Positions 17,480 through 26,438 are shown, numbered from the stretch's first letter. The stretch is 64,000 bases of DNA from Parapedobacter tibetensis (GCF_024643205.1 NZ_JAMKQJ010000001.1:124001-188000), one strand, 5' to 3'. The notes: generated by a model from the sequence alone, not told the origin. Translations and numbers: made by a program.

Positions 17480-18540
17480 TGGGAGAGCGGCGATACGATA
17501 TCGATTGGATCCGGGTCATCGCGATTGGCCTACTCCTGTTGTACCACGTGGCCATTGGCTTCCAGCCTTGGGGCATCATGATTGGTTTTATTGCCAACGA
17601 TCAGCCTTGGCAGTCGTTGTGGGTACCTATGACCATACTGAATGTATGGCGAATCCCGCTGCTGTTCTTCGTCTCCGGGATGGGGGTCTATTTCGCCTTA
17701 CGCAATAGAACTTGGAAGCAACTCCTAAGAGAGCGCGCCATGCGGATCTTGCTTCCTTTCTTGTTTGGTATGGTGGCCATCGTGCCCATCCATGTGTATA
17801 TCTGGCAACGTTATTATCATTTTGATGTGAGTTACATGCCCGGCCCCGGTCATCTGTGGTTTCTGGGTAATCTGTTTAGTTATGTGATCGTCCTCTGGCC
17901 CATGTTCTATTATTTGCGGCGACAGGAAGGCAAGAAACTTACTTATTGGGCAGCCAAGTTGTTCCGTACACCGTTAGGCTTGCTTCCGGTATTCGCAGTA
18001 TTCATCGCCGAAACGCTCATTGTCAACCCCTTGCCATTCGAGTTATACGCAATGACCTGGCATGGGTTCTTCTTGGGACTAGCGGCATTTTTCTTCGGTT
18101 TTTTCTTTGTATGGTGCGGTACTCCGTTTTGGAACATGTTGCTCCATTGGCGAGGGTTGTTTCTTGCAGCGGCTGTGGGTCTTTTTGTGCTTCGGCTCTT
18201 TATTTTTCAGCCCATGGCGCCCAACTACCTGTTGTCCATTGAATCCAATTGCTGGATATTGGCTGTCTTCGCTTTTGGCTACAAATACCTAAACTATCCC
18301 AGCAGGGCGTTGAGTTACTTAAGCCAGGCTGCATACCCTGTATATATTGTGCATATGATATTCCTCTACTTGGGGTCGCTGCTTATCTTCCCGCTTAAGG
18401 TAGCCGCGCCCGTTCAATTTATTTTGGTATTGCTGTTTACAGGGGTTGGCTGTTTCGCCTTTTATGAGTTGTTCGTCAAGCGAATCACGTTCATTCGGCC
18501 ATTATTTGGGTTGAAAAAGGCCAAACCCAATCATCATTAA
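17479..18540 (+). CDS. Membrane acyltransferase (acyltransferase family 3 type)
   Basis: A 353-residue polytopic inner-membrane protein with about ten hydrophobic segments. The N-terminal RRYDIDWIRVIAIGLLLLYH is the family hallmark, including the conserved His. RAMRILLPFLFGM and HLWFLGNLFSYV follow, and QAAYPVYIVHMIFLYLG marks the C-terminal part. Such proteins O-acylate sugars or lipids using acyl-CoA. The start overlaps the stop of the ankyrin lipoprotein gene, so the two are probably co-translated; the acceptor molecule is unknown. Confidence 0.88.
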   Translation: MGERRYDIDWIRVIAIGLLLLYHVAIGFQPWGIMIGFIANDQPWQSLWVPMTILNVWRIPLLFFVSGMGVYFALRNRTWKQLLRERAMRILLPFLFGMVAIVPIHVYIWQRYYHFDVSYMPGPGHLWFLGNLFSYVIVLWPMFYYLRRQEGKKLTYWAAKLFRTPLGLLPVFAVFIAETLIVNPLPFELYAMTWHGFFLGLAAFFFGFFFVWCGTPFWNMLLHWRGLFLAAAVGLFVLRLFIFQPMAPNYLLSIESNCWILAVFAFGYKYLNYPSRALSYLSQAAYPVYIVHMIFLYLGSLLIFPLKVAAPVQFILVLLFTGVGCFAFYELFVKRITFIRPLFGLKKAKPNHH

Positions 18541-18600
18541 CTATAAATTCATTTTCCGATAATATCAAGTAAATATTTGATTGTTTTATTTGTATGCATT

Positions 18601-18714
18601 ATGGTATACCTGTTGGAAATAGCCATTTGCACTAGCATCGTCCTCTTAGGCGGGTTGATGTATTTTTTCGCCAAATACTTCGATGTACGATTTGAAGACA
18701 GGGAAGACTACTAA
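18601..18714 (+). CDS. Possible 37-residue single-helix membrane protein
   Basis: A short open frame with one strongly hydrophobic segment (AICTSIVLLGGLMYFFAKYF) and an acidic C-terminus (VRFEDREDY). It fills the gap between the acyltransferase and the LpxH-like gene, ends 12 bases before the latter, and is preceded by an AT-rich stretch that could be a promoter. No family is recognised. The clean helix-plus-charged-tail pattern favours a real small protein, but a frame this short can arise by chance. Confidence 0.45.
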   Translation: MVYLLEIAICTSIVLLGGLMYFFAKYFDVRFEDREDY

Positions 18715-18726
18715 CTACCACTGCCT

Positions 18727-19578
18727 ATGAACAAACGGGATGTAGACTTGGTTGTCATTTCAGATGTACACCTCGGCACTTATGGATGCCATGCAAAGGA
18801 GCTTTTGCACTACCTCAAAAGCATCAAGCCTAAGAAAATCATCCTCAACGGCGACATTATCGATGTTTGGCAGTTCAGTAAGCGATATTGGCCGGAATCG
18901 CATATGAAGGTAGTAAGGAAAATTCTCAAATTCGTGACCGATGGGGTACCGGTGACTTACCTAACAGGAAACCATGATGAGATGCTCCGGAAATTCGCAG
19001 ATTTCCAGTTGGGTTCACTGACCTTGACAAACAAGCTCTCCATACGCGTTGGGAAAAAACGTGCTTGGGTCTTTCATGGTGACATCTTTGATGTGACTAT
19101 GCAGCATTCCAAATGGCTTGCCAGGCTTGGAGCTATCGGTTACGACAGCCTTATTTTGCTAAACAGTATGGTCAATTGGATACTCATGAAACTGGGAAGG
19201 GAAAAGATGAGCCTTTCCAAAAAAATAAAGAATAGCATCAAAAATGCGGTGAAATTCATCAATGATTTTGAAGCAACGGCTGCCTCCCTTGCCATCGAAA
19301 AAGGGTATCACTATGTCATCTGCGGCCATATACATCAACCAGAGATCAAGGAAATAAAAACCGAGAAGGGTGTAGTGACCTACCTCAACTCAGGTGACTG
19401 GGTGGAAAACCTCTCTGCATTGGAATTTCACCGGGGAATTTGGCAGGTATATCGTTACCATGCGGCTGATTACTCAACCATCGACTTAGAATCTGAGGCA
19501 CTCGAAAATGATGACCTCAGTGGTAAACTCGATATCAAGCGGTTGCTCGATTTACTCAAAGCAGAGCCAACAATATAA
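18727..19578 (+). CDS. UDP-2,3-diacylglucosamine diphosphatase family metallophosphoesterase (LpxH-like paralog)
   Basis: A 283-residue calcineurin-type phosphoesterase. The metal-binding motifs are in order: VISDVHLG (residues 11-18), LNGDIIDVWQFS, YLTGNHDEM, VFHGDIFD and CGHIHQPE, with a final LNSGDWVENLSALE. The longer spacing around KWLARLGAIGYDS distinguishes it from the canonical LpxH at 32588, so the window encodes two relatives. It may act on UDP-2,3-diacylglucosamine in lipid A synthesis or on a related nucleotide-linked lipid. It precedes a polytopic membrane protein gene by 76 bases. Confidence 0.85.
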   Translation: MNKRDVDLVVISDVHLGTYGCHAKELLHYLKSIKPKKIILNGDIIDVWQFSKRYWPESHMKVVRKILKFVTDGVPVTYLTGNHDEMLRKFADFQLGSLTLTNKLSIRVGKKRAWVFHGDIFDVTMQHSKWLARLGAIGYDSLILLNSMVNWILMKLGREKMSLSKKIKNSIKNAVKFINDFEATAASLAIEKGYHYVICGHIHQPEIKEIKTEKGVVTYLNSGDWVENLSALEFHRGIWQVYRYHAADYSTIDLESEALENDDLSGKLDIKRLLDLLKAEPTI

Positions 19579-19654
19579 CAGCTGTCGGTCATTAGCAACT
19601 AAACTTCTCGCCAAATTGTCTTATTATTGTAGCGCCCAACCAGGCACACGCAAT

Positions 19655-20635
19655 ATGATCAATCAATTTCGGAAATACACACCACTGAACATCCTGCTGC
19701 TGTCCATCATCGGGCTCTTGCTCTGTTTGGGGGTATTCATCCACTTACCTGAGAACCTGATGCCGGTCTTTTTTGAACCGGCGATCAGTAATTTCACGGG
19801 CACATTATACCCTGAAAACATCTCGCCTGAGGCCAATGTGGTTATCACCCTTATACTAACCATTATACAGGGGCTACTCATCAATAGGGTGGTAAACGAT
19901 TTTAATCTTGTGGGTCGGCCCGGTTTTCTCGCCGCACTTATGTACATGGTGTTGGCAAGTTTGATATTACCGTTCTTGGTGCTATCACCCATCTTGATTT
20001 GCAACTTCTTGTCCATTTGGATGCTTAGCAAATTGTTAAGTATTTACCGACGGGCGGAGATAAAGCCATTGATGTTTGACCTGGGTATGATTGTGGCGCT
20101 GGGCAGCTTGGTCTATTTCCCCTTCATCGTGATGTTGCTGCTCCTTTGGTTCAGCCTTGTGGTTTTCCGCCCCTTTAATTGGCGAGAATGGATAGCTGCT
20201 TTCATCGGCTTCCTAACTGTTTATTTCCTGCTGGGGGTAGTGTACCTATGGTTTGATCGTCTCGGGGAATTTTATGAAATCTGGTTGCCACTCACCCATC
20301 CTTTTCCCACCTCTATCCACATGGAAATTTATGATTACCTGGTGTTGCTTCCCGTAGTGCTTATCTTAGTGTTGTTTGCTTTCACCTTGCGTCAGAATTT
20401 CTTTAAAAGTGTGGTACATATCCGCAAATCTTTCCAGTTGCTGTTTTGCATGCTCATGCTATCCATTGTTTCGTTTTACCTCAATCCGGATTACGCGATC
20501 AATCATTTCTTGCTGGCCGTACCTCCAATATCGATATACATGGCATATTACTTCAATTATGCCACCAAACGATGGTTTTATGAAAGCGTATTTGCTTTGC
20601 TGCTGCTTACCATTCTCTATTTTCAGTTTTTCTAA
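19655..20635 (+). CDS. Polytopic membrane protein, DUF6427-like
   Basis: A 326-residue protein with about nine hydrophobic segments, for example NILLLSIIGLLLCLGVFIHL and LVVFRPFNWREWIAAFIGFL. The FRPFNWREW motif and general layout recall a Bacteroidetes-specific membrane family (DUF6427), which has no assigned activity. I start at the ATG at 19655; the frame extends 49 codons upstream into the end of the phosphoesterase gene without any matching features. The family assignment is from memory and moderate. Confidence 0.7.
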   Translation: MINQFRKYTPLNILLLSIIGLLLCLGVFIHLPENLMPVFFEPAISNFTGTLYPENISPEANVVITLILTIIQGLLINRVVNDFNLVGRPGFLAALMYMVLASLILPFLVLSPILICNFLSIWMLSKLLSIYRRAEIKPLMFDLGMIVALGSLVYFPFIVMLLLLWFSLVVFRPFNWREWIAAFIGFLTVYFLLGVVYLWFDRLGEFYEIWLPLTHPFPTSIHMEIYDYLVLLPVVLILVLFAFTLRQNFFKSVVHIRKSFQLLFCMLMLSIVSFYLNPDYAINHFLLAVPPISIYMAYYFNYATKRWFYESVFALLLLTILYFQFF

Positions 20636-20745
20636 GAGGCTGTATAAGTTTGGGTTGTAGCATTCAAATAGGTTATAACCCATTTATAAACAGTATTTTA
20701 ACCTTTTTTAACAAAAAGGATGTCCCTCGGCAACTAAAAATTAGA

Positions 20746-20753
20746 TAGCTTTG
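20746..20753 (+). promoter_or_regulatory. -7 box TAGCTTTG upstream of purQ
   Basis: An exact TAnnTTTG match. It would give a leader of about 100 bases before purQ that includes the hairpin at 20799-20822. Confidence 0.6.
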
Positions 20754-20798
20754 CATACATTTTTCGTTAAAAGCACTGCCTGTGCATGCAGGATCTGG

Positions 20799-20822
20799 GC
20801 GGTTTGTACCTTGGTACACCGC
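20799..20822 (+). promoter_or_regulatory. Leader hairpin in front of purQ
   Basis: GCGGTTTGTACC faces GGTACACCGC across a two-base loop, with a two-base bulge. It lies in the predicted purQ leader, 39 bases before the start codon. No U-tract follows, so it is not a simple terminator; it does not match the purine riboswitch fold I know. A regulatory role is a guess. Confidence 0.4.
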
Positions 20823-20860
20823 TGTTTATTAAATCGATAATTATCAATTAGCATATTCAC

Positions 20861-21553
20861 ATGAAGTTTGGTGTGGTTATATTTCCGGGTTCCAATTGTG
20901 ATGAGGACATTATTTATGTATTGGAACATGTAATGGGTCAAGAAGTGGTTCGCCTTTGGCATAAGGACCATGATTTACAGGGAGCGGAATTTATTGTGTT
21001 GCCAGGGGGATTTTCCTATGGCGACTACCTACGATCCGGTGCTATCGCCCGTTTTTCACCCATTTTACAGGAAATCATCGCTTATGCAAACAAAGGTGGT
21101 TACCTGATGGGTATCTGCAATGGTTTTCAAATACTCGCAGAAGCCGGCTTGGTACCGGGTGCTTTGTTGCATAATAGGCAACGGAAGTTTATCTGTGATA
21201 ACGTGTATTTGAAGGCCCAAACTACCAATTCCTTAATCACATCGCAATTGGACCTCAACCGCGCCTACAAAATTCCGGTTGCCCATGGGGAGGGCAACTA
21301 TTTTGCCGACAATGACACCTTGAAGGCGTTGAACGATCATGACCAAGTATTATTCCGCTATTGCGATGCTGCCGGCAATGTGACAGAAGCCGCTAATCCT
21401 AATGGCTCCTCGGAAAACATTGCAGGGGTATGCAATAGATCGCGAAACGTGTTTGGCATGATGCCCCACCCCGAACGTGCCGCCGACAGCTTGCTGGGCA
21501 ACGAAGACGGGCTAGGTATTTTTGAATCTGTTCTCAATACCGCATTTTCGTAA
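20861..21553 (+). CDS. purQ: Phosphoribosylformylglycinamidine synthase, glutaminase subunit PurQ
   Basis: A 230-residue class I glutamine amidotransferase supplying ammonia to PurL in purine biosynthesis. VIFPGSNCDED at residues 6-16 and the nucleophile elbow YLMGICNGFQ (Cys86) are diagnostic. The catalytic His-Glu pair is in FGMMPHPERAAD near residue 209. Length is normal for the small PurQ. It is separate from purC at the left edge, and no purL or purS is in the window. The promoter and hairpin upstream suggest it has its own regulated transcript. Confidence 0.97.
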   Translation: MKFGVVIFPGSNCDEDIIYVLEHVMGQEVVRLWHKDHDLQGAEFIVLPGGFSYGDYLRSGAIARFSPILQEIIAYANKGGYLMGICNGFQILAEAGLVPGALLHNRQRKFICDNVYLKAQTTNSLITSQLDLNRAYKIPVAHGEGNYFADNDTLKALNDHDQVLFRYCDAAGNVTEAANPNGSSENIAGVCNRSRNVFGMMPHPERAADSLLGNEDGLGIFESVLNTAFS

Positions 21554-21605
21554 CCAGTTAACTCAGCACATGCACCACCGCATTCCAACGTATCCTGACA
21601 CCAAC

Positions 21606-22904
21606 ATGCATATTACTTCGAAAGCTTTTATTCTCCTTGCACTCCTCCTCGCAAGTACATTGGTACACGCACAGCGCGCAACCACCAGTTCACCCTACTC
21701 GCGGTTTGGCTTAGGAGAAATCCGGGGGGATTTTTTGCCGCAAACACGGGCCATGGGTGGCATCGGCACGGGAGTACGTTACCTGAGTGGCTACGGCAAC
21801 ATCAATATAGCAAATCCGGCTTCTTATTCCGCCTTGCAACTTACTACTATAGACGTTGGTGTGTTTGGCAATGTTACCCAACTAAGCAAAAACCAGCTTT
21901 CGGAAGATTCATACAACTTTTCCCTAAGTCATATCAATTTTGGGATTCCATTGGGGAGGCCCGGAGGCATCAGCTTCGGAATCATGCCTTTCTCAGATGT
22001 CGGCTACAGCTATGCCATTCCCGGCATGATTGACACAACCAGCATCCGTACGGTATATGCAGGTGAAGGAGGCACAACAAAGGCTTACTTCGGATATGGC
22101 ATACAAATCAATAAGAACTTTAGTGTCGGTGTAAATACGTCCTACATCTTTGGCACCTTAAATGATATCAATTCGGTAGAATTTCCCAACGATGTGGGCG
22201 CGCTAAACATCAGGAAGGACAATAGCAAATACGTCAACGGGTTCAGCTTCGACTATGGTGTACAATATTTTAAGCCGTTTAAAAACAACGTAAGCCTCAC
22301 CATTGGCTATTCAGGTACCGCCGGCACTCCGTTGAACGCAAGAGCTTCCCAAGTGGTTACCCGTACGCCTACGAGCGTGTCAGACGATGAAGAGAATCTA
22401 CCATTGGATACGATTCCAGGAGATTTCGGAGACCGGCGATATCAGATAAGCATGCCCATGAAACATAGCTTGGGGTTCAGCGTGGCTAAGGGCAACAATT
22501 GGATGGTTGGTGGCGACGTGAATTACGCTAAATGGGAGAATTACAGTGAAGGGAATGACAATCCCGGGCTGACGGATAGCTATGGCTTCGCGATTGGGGG
22601 TCAAATTACACCGGATGTCACATCGGTTAGGTATCATAATGTAATTGATTACCGCTTGGGATTCAAGTACAACAAGACGTATATCAACATCGATAATCAA
22701 GATATTAACCAGATGGCCGTGACCGTGGGCTTTGGCTTTCCACTACCATCGCTATTTGGAGGTTCTTTCTATAAAATCAATTTCGCCACGGAATTCGGCC
22801 AAATGGGCACCTTATCGAATAACCTCGTACGCGAACGCTATATTAATTTCAATTTAGGGTTTACGCTCAACGACCGTTGGTTTAGGCGAACCCCGTACGA
22901 CTAG
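21606..22904 (+). CDS. Outer-membrane beta-barrel protein, unknown function
   Basis: A 432-residue secreted protein with a signal peptide (FILLALLLASTLVHA, cut near residue 20) and alternating aromatic strands typical of a beta-barrel, for example YSRFGLGEIRGDFLPQTRAM and YGFAIGGQITPDVTSVRYHN. It ends NDRWFRRTPYD. The N-terminal SSPYSRFGLGEI is characteristic of a Bacteroidetes protein family that precedes lptC, distantly like FadL-type barrels. The start at 21606 is chosen because the signal peptide begins there. The genes that follow, lptC and a chaperone-isomerase, suggest an envelope assembly context. Confidence 0.8.
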   Translation: MHITSKAFILLALLLASTLVHAQRATTSSPYSRFGLGEIRGDFLPQTRAMGGIGTGVRYLSGYGNINIANPASYSALQLTTIDVGVFGNVTQLSKNQLSEDSYNFSLSHINFGIPLGRPGGISFGIMPFSDVGYSYAIPGMIDTTSIRTVYAGEGGTTKAYFGYGIQINKNFSVGVNTSYIFGTLNDINSVEFPNDVGALNIRKDNSKYVNGFSFDYGVQYFKPFKNNVSLTIGYSGTAGTPLNARASQVVTRTPTSVSDDEENLPLDTIPGDFGDRRYQISMPMKHSLGFSVAKGNNWMVGGDVNYAKWENYSEGNDNPGLTDSYGFAIGGQITPDVTSVRYHNVIDYRLGFKYNKTYINIDNQDINQMAVTVGFGFPLPSLFGGSFYKINFATEFGQMGTLSNNLVRERYINFNLGFTLNDRWFRRTPYD

Positions 22905-22923
22905 GCCTTTTAACCGCAATTGG

Positions 22924-23547
22924 ATGGCCATGAAAACATACCGCACATATCCAAACGATACCTCCCCCGTTATTAGGTGGAACCAGGTTTTTTTTGTGCT
23001 TACGTTATTATGTGGTGCCATCATCATGGCCTCCTGTGAGACCGATTTAGCAGAGGTTGACCGCATTGCGACCATCCAGGCAGAGGAGCCCGTAGACATC
23101 TCTTTGGGGGTATCTATCGTCTTCAGCGATTCTGCGCAAGTAAAAGCGAAAATGACCGCCCCAGAAATGCGGCATTATAATGTGGATGAGCCTTACTATG
23201 AATTCCAGAAAGGGGTATTGATCATATTTTACGACGAAAATAGCGTGGAGACCCAACGCATTACCTCGGATTATGCCATCCAAAAAGAAGTAGAGGAGTT
23301 GACAGAATTTCGGGGTAACGTGGTCATCACCCGTGCCGATGGGTCCGTCATCAAAACAGAAGAACTTATCCATGACCAGAAGAAAAATACGTTCTACAAT
23401 CATGTATCCATTACCGCCTACTTCAAAGATGGTAGTAACATGCGGGGGGATTCATTCTCCTCAAACGGCGATTTTACAGACGTGAACGTTGAAAATTCTA
23501 CAGCATTATATTTTATAGAAGAGGGCCAAGGACCAACTTTTAAATAG
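22924..23547 (+). CDS. lptC: LPS export protein LptC
   Basis: A 207-residue envelope protein that links the inner-membrane LPS extractor to the periplasmic bridge. A hydrophobic N-terminal segment ends in the lipobox-like IIMASCE, suggesting a lipoprotein anchor as in other Bacteroidetes LptC. The body holds the LptC/OstA beta-jellyroll repeats: GVLIIFYDENSVETQRITSD, ELTEFRGNVVITRADGSVIK and NTFYNHVSITAYF. An ATG two codons later is also possible. It follows the barrel gene by 19 bases and precedes a PpiC-type isomerase. Confidence 0.85.
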   Translation: MAMKTYRTYPNDTSPVIRWNQVFFVLTLLCGAIIMASCETDLAEVDRIATIQAEEPVDISLGVSIVFSDSAQVKAKMTAPEMRHYNVDEPYYEFQKGVLIIFYDENSVETQRITSDYAIQKEVEELTEFRGNVVITRADGSVIKTEELIHDQKKNTFYNHVSITAYFKDGSNMRGDSFSSNGDFTDVNVENSTALYFIEEGQGPTFK

Positions 23548-23687
23548 ACCATTTCATTTCCTTATATTTTTATTCTTTTTTTGATAAAAGTCGTATCTTG
23601 CGCCTCATTTTGAAAATAGATGGCTATGACCATGCCAGCGCGATAAATGAACATAAAAACAAAAACTAAAAAAACAGTTTATATACT

Positions 23688-25805
23688 ATGGGACTAATGA
23701 ACTTTTTGCGTAACCGAGCGGGGGTAATAATCGTTGTTTGTATCGGTTTTGCAATTTTTGCGTTTTTGTTGGGAGACGTGATTAGTTACGGCACACCGTT
23801 TTGGACACGGAACCAGAACCAGGTGGGCAGCATCAATGGAGAAGCCATTGATATCAATGAATTCAATGCACAGGTAGATCAAACCTCGGAAATGTTTCGC
23901 CAGCAAATGGGCGGAGGCACCTTAAGCCCGCAAATGAAATCATGGGCAGTGGAGCAAGTATGGGGGCAATACCTCAACAGGGAGTTGCTCAAAAAGGAAA
24001 TCGACCGCATTGGAATATCCGTGGGGAAGATTGAACTGAACGAACTGGTGCAGGGTGATAACCCTTCCATGCAGATCCAGCAAGCATTCAGGAACCCGCA
24101 AACTGGGCAATTTGACCGCGACCAACTCAACAATTTCCTTTCCCAGGTGCGGAGCCTTCCTCAGGGCCATGAAGCTTATGGCCAATGGGAAACCTTGTTG
24201 CAAAATGTCATCGATGAGCGGTTGAATTCCAAATATACCAGCCTGCTCAATAACAGCATTTACGTAACTACGCTTGAGGCAACCGAGGAATATAACCAAC
24301 GGAATAAATTGGCCAATTTTGAATACGTCCTTCTGGACTATAATTCCATACAAGACAGTGCGGTGACCATCACCGAGCAGGATTACGAGGAATATTACAA
24401 TGAAAATAAGGGGGTATTCAAGAATGCCCAGGAAACACGCAGTTTGGAATATGTGGTATTTGATGCCAGCCCCACTTCACAGGATACAGCGAGGGTACGC
24501 GCGACAATTGAGGAATTGAAAACGCAATTGGCCGAATCCACGACAGATTCACTGTTTGCTGCGGTCAACTCAGATACGAAATATCCTTACAGCTATCGTA
24601 AAAAGGGCGAATTTAGCCCCGCACTGGATTCTTTGTTATTCAGCGTGCCTGTAGGAACTACCGTGGGACCGGTGCTGTCCGCCAACGGGGTGTTCGAAAT
24701 TGCCAAGGTAGTGGACTCACGCGTAGGGCCAGATTCGGTCAAAGCCAGCCATATCCTGCTCAACCCGGCCACCGAAGGGGGCTTGGATAAGGCGAAAGCC
24801 AAGGCAGATTCCATCGCGGCCTTGATACGGAAAGGCGAAAGCTTCGCTGCATTGGCTGTCCAATTCAGCATGGATGAAAACAGTAAAATAAACGGCGGTG
24901 AATTGGGAACATTTGGCCGTGGCCAAATGCCTGCACAGGCAATCGAGAATGCCGCCTTTGATGGCAAAGCGGGCGATGTGGCGATCGCCACCTCCCAATT
25001 CGGAATCCATATCATCAACATAGTGGACCAAATCGGTTCATCTCGCGTAATAAAAGCGGCTATCATCGACAAGCAGGTAAATAGTGGAAGGGAAACCATG
25101 GATGCGGCTTACGGCAAGGCTACCCAATTCTTCAGTGTCCTCAATAAAAACAATTTTCAAGAAACCGCTACACAACAGAGCATAGCGATACAGAAAGCGG
25201 ATAACGTAACTGCATTGGAGACCTCATTGACCGGTACCGAAGTGCCTCGTGAGCTTGTGAGGTGGGCTTTTGAGGCTGAAAAGGGAGAGATCGTCGATAA
25301 AATCCACGAATCCAACGACAAGTATATCGTGGCAAGGCTTACCGACATACAGGAAGAAGGTCAATTGCCATTGGAGGCTGTGAAAAAAGATATCGAGAGC
25401 GTGGTACGCAACAGGGCAAAGGCAAGAACACTTATTGCCCAAGCCACAGAAGCGCTGAAAGGCGCGGGAAATATCGCCCAAGTAGGGGAGAAATTAGGGA
25501 AAGCACCGGTGTTAGCCGAAAACATTGTGTTTGCTAATCCGATAATACCCGGTGTAGCACAGGAAAATGCAGTAGTGGGCACGGTATTCGGCCTGCAGCC
25601 CAAACAACCGTCCAAACCCGTAAGCGGTTCGCAAGGTGTCTTTGTCGTTGAAGTTTCAGGTTTCGTGAATCCCGCCGCACCCACTGACTTAAATGCACAA
25701 CGGCGTCAAATCACCCAATCACTGTCGCAACGCACCTCATCGTTGGCCTTCCGTGCCTTGCAGGATAAGGCTAAAATCGTAGACAACCGGGCGAGATTCT
25801 TTTAA
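23688..25805 (+). CDS. Membrane-anchored peptidyl-prolyl isomerase, SurA/PpiD type
   Basis: A 705-residue periplasmic folding factor. The N-terminus has one membrane helix (GVIIVVCIGFAIFAFLLGDV) followed by a SurA_N-like helical domain (INEFNAQVDQTSEMFRQQMG). A PpiC-type rotamase domain at about 345-440 shows KASHILLNPATEGG and GGELGTFGRGQMPAQAIENA. The C-terminal part has a second, degenerate parvulin-like region. Anchoring and order match PpiD, which helps outer-membrane proteins leave the translocon. Its place after the barrel and lptC genes supports a role in envelope biogenesis. Confidence 0.9.
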   Translation: MGLMNFLRNRAGVIIVVCIGFAIFAFLLGDVISYGTPFWTRNQNQVGSINGEAIDINEFNAQVDQTSEMFRQQMGGGTLSPQMKSWAVEQVWGQYLNRELLKKEIDRIGISVGKIELNELVQGDNPSMQIQQAFRNPQTGQFDRDQLNNFLSQVRSLPQGHEAYGQWETLLQNVIDERLNSKYTSLLNNSIYVTTLEATEEYNQRNKLANFEYVLLDYNSIQDSAVTITEQDYEEYYNENKGVFKNAQETRSLEYVVFDASPTSQDTARVRATIEELKTQLAESTTDSLFAAVNSDTKYPYSYRKKGEFSPALDSLLFSVPVGTTVGPVLSANGVFEIAKVVDSRVGPDSVKASHILLNPATEGGLDKAKAKADSIAALIRKGESFAALAVQFSMDENSKINGGELGTFGRGQMPAQAIENAAFDGKAGDVAIATSQFGIHIINIVDQIGSSRVIKAAIIDKQVNSGRETMDAAYGKATQFFSVLNKNNFQETATQQSIAIQKADNVTALETSLTGTEVPRELVRWAFEAEKGEIVDKIHESNDKYIVARLTDIQEEGQLPLEAVKKDIESVVRNRAKARTLIAQATEALKGAGNIAQVGEKLGKAPVLAENIVFANPIIPGVAQENAVVGTVFGLQPKQPSKPVSGSQGVFVVEVSGFVNPAAPTDLNAQRRQITQSLSQRTSSLAFRALQDKAKIVDNRARFF

Positions 25806-25832
25806 AAGCCCAACGCTAAACATTATTTTACG

Positions 25833-25840
25833 TAACTTTG
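25833..25840 (+). promoter_or_regulatory. -7 box TAACTTTG upstream of the DUF2480 gene
   Basis: An exact TAnnTTTG match 40 bases before the start codon. The terminator-like hairpin at 25842 begins one base after it, so any transcript from here starts inside or next to the hairpin. Confidence 0.6.
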
Positions 25841-25841
25841 T

Positions 25842-25879
25842 ATCTGGATAGTATATGATTACTATCCAGATTTTTTTGT
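25842..25879 (+). terminator. Intrinsic terminator hairpin between promoter and DUF2480 gene
   Basis: ATCTGGATAGTA (25842-25853) pairs perfectly over 12 bases with TACTATCCAGAT (25860-25871), followed by TTTTTT. It can end transcripts from the isomerase gene upstream. Because a -7 box directly precedes it, it may also act as a leader attenuator for the next gene. Confidence 0.8.
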
Positions 25880-25880
25880 T

Positions 25881-26396
25881 ATGGAGATACAAGAAACCAT
25901 CGTCAATAAAGTTGCGCAAAGCGGATTGGTTACCGTAGACCTCGGCAATTTTGCCCCTCTAGGTGAGCGGGTAGTATACGATATTAAGGACAACCTGTTT
26001 CATGGCCTCATCCTGAAGGAAAAAGACTTTAGAGAGTTTGTGAAACTGCATGATTGGCAGCAATTTGAGGGGAAATATGTGGCCATCACCTGTTCGGCAG
26101 ACGCCATTGTGCCCACATGGGCATACATGTTGCTGGCTAACAGGCTGGAACCGTACGCGAAGGAAATCGTCTTCGGCGACTTAGCCGTGTTGGAAACCCT
26201 GCTATACGAAAAGGTATTGGAGAAATTGGACATGGAACAATATAGGGACCAACGCGTAGTGGTTAAGGGCTGCGGAGATATCCAAATTCCTGAATCTGCT
26301 TTTGTAAAATTTACAACTATGCTCTCTAAAGTAGCCAAAAGCATCATGTATGGCGAACCCTGTTCTACGGTTCCCGTTTTCAAACGTAAGGTATAA
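25881..26396 (+). CDS. DUF2480 family protein
   Basis: A 171-residue soluble protein of a family I know only from Bacteroidetes. Conserved-looking stretches are TVDLGNFAPLGERVVYDIKD, LILKEKDFREFV, VPTWAYMLLANRLEPYA and VVVKGCGDIQIPESAFVKF; it ends GEPCSTVPVFKRKV. Two cysteines (near residues 131 and 163) could bind metal, but this is conjecture. No signal peptide or membrane segment is seen. Function is unknown; a promoter and hairpin of its own suggest independent expression. Confidence 0.8.
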   Translation: MEIQETIVNKVAQSGLVTVDLGNFAPLGERVVYDIKDNLFHGLILKEKDFREFVKLHDWQQFEGKYVAITCSADAIVPTWAYMLLANRLEPYAKEIVFGDLAVLETLLYEKVLEKLDMEQYRDQRVVVKGCGDIQIPESAFVKFTTMLSKVAKSIMYGEPCSTVPVFKRKV

Positions 26397-26438
26397 AGAG
26401 GTGATCAAAAACGGCATTTTATTTGTACGGTATAGCGC

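Noticed and set aside
20754..20860. Purine riboswitch before purQ
   Set aside because: The hairpins present do not form the three-way junction with the conserved loop sequences of the purine class.
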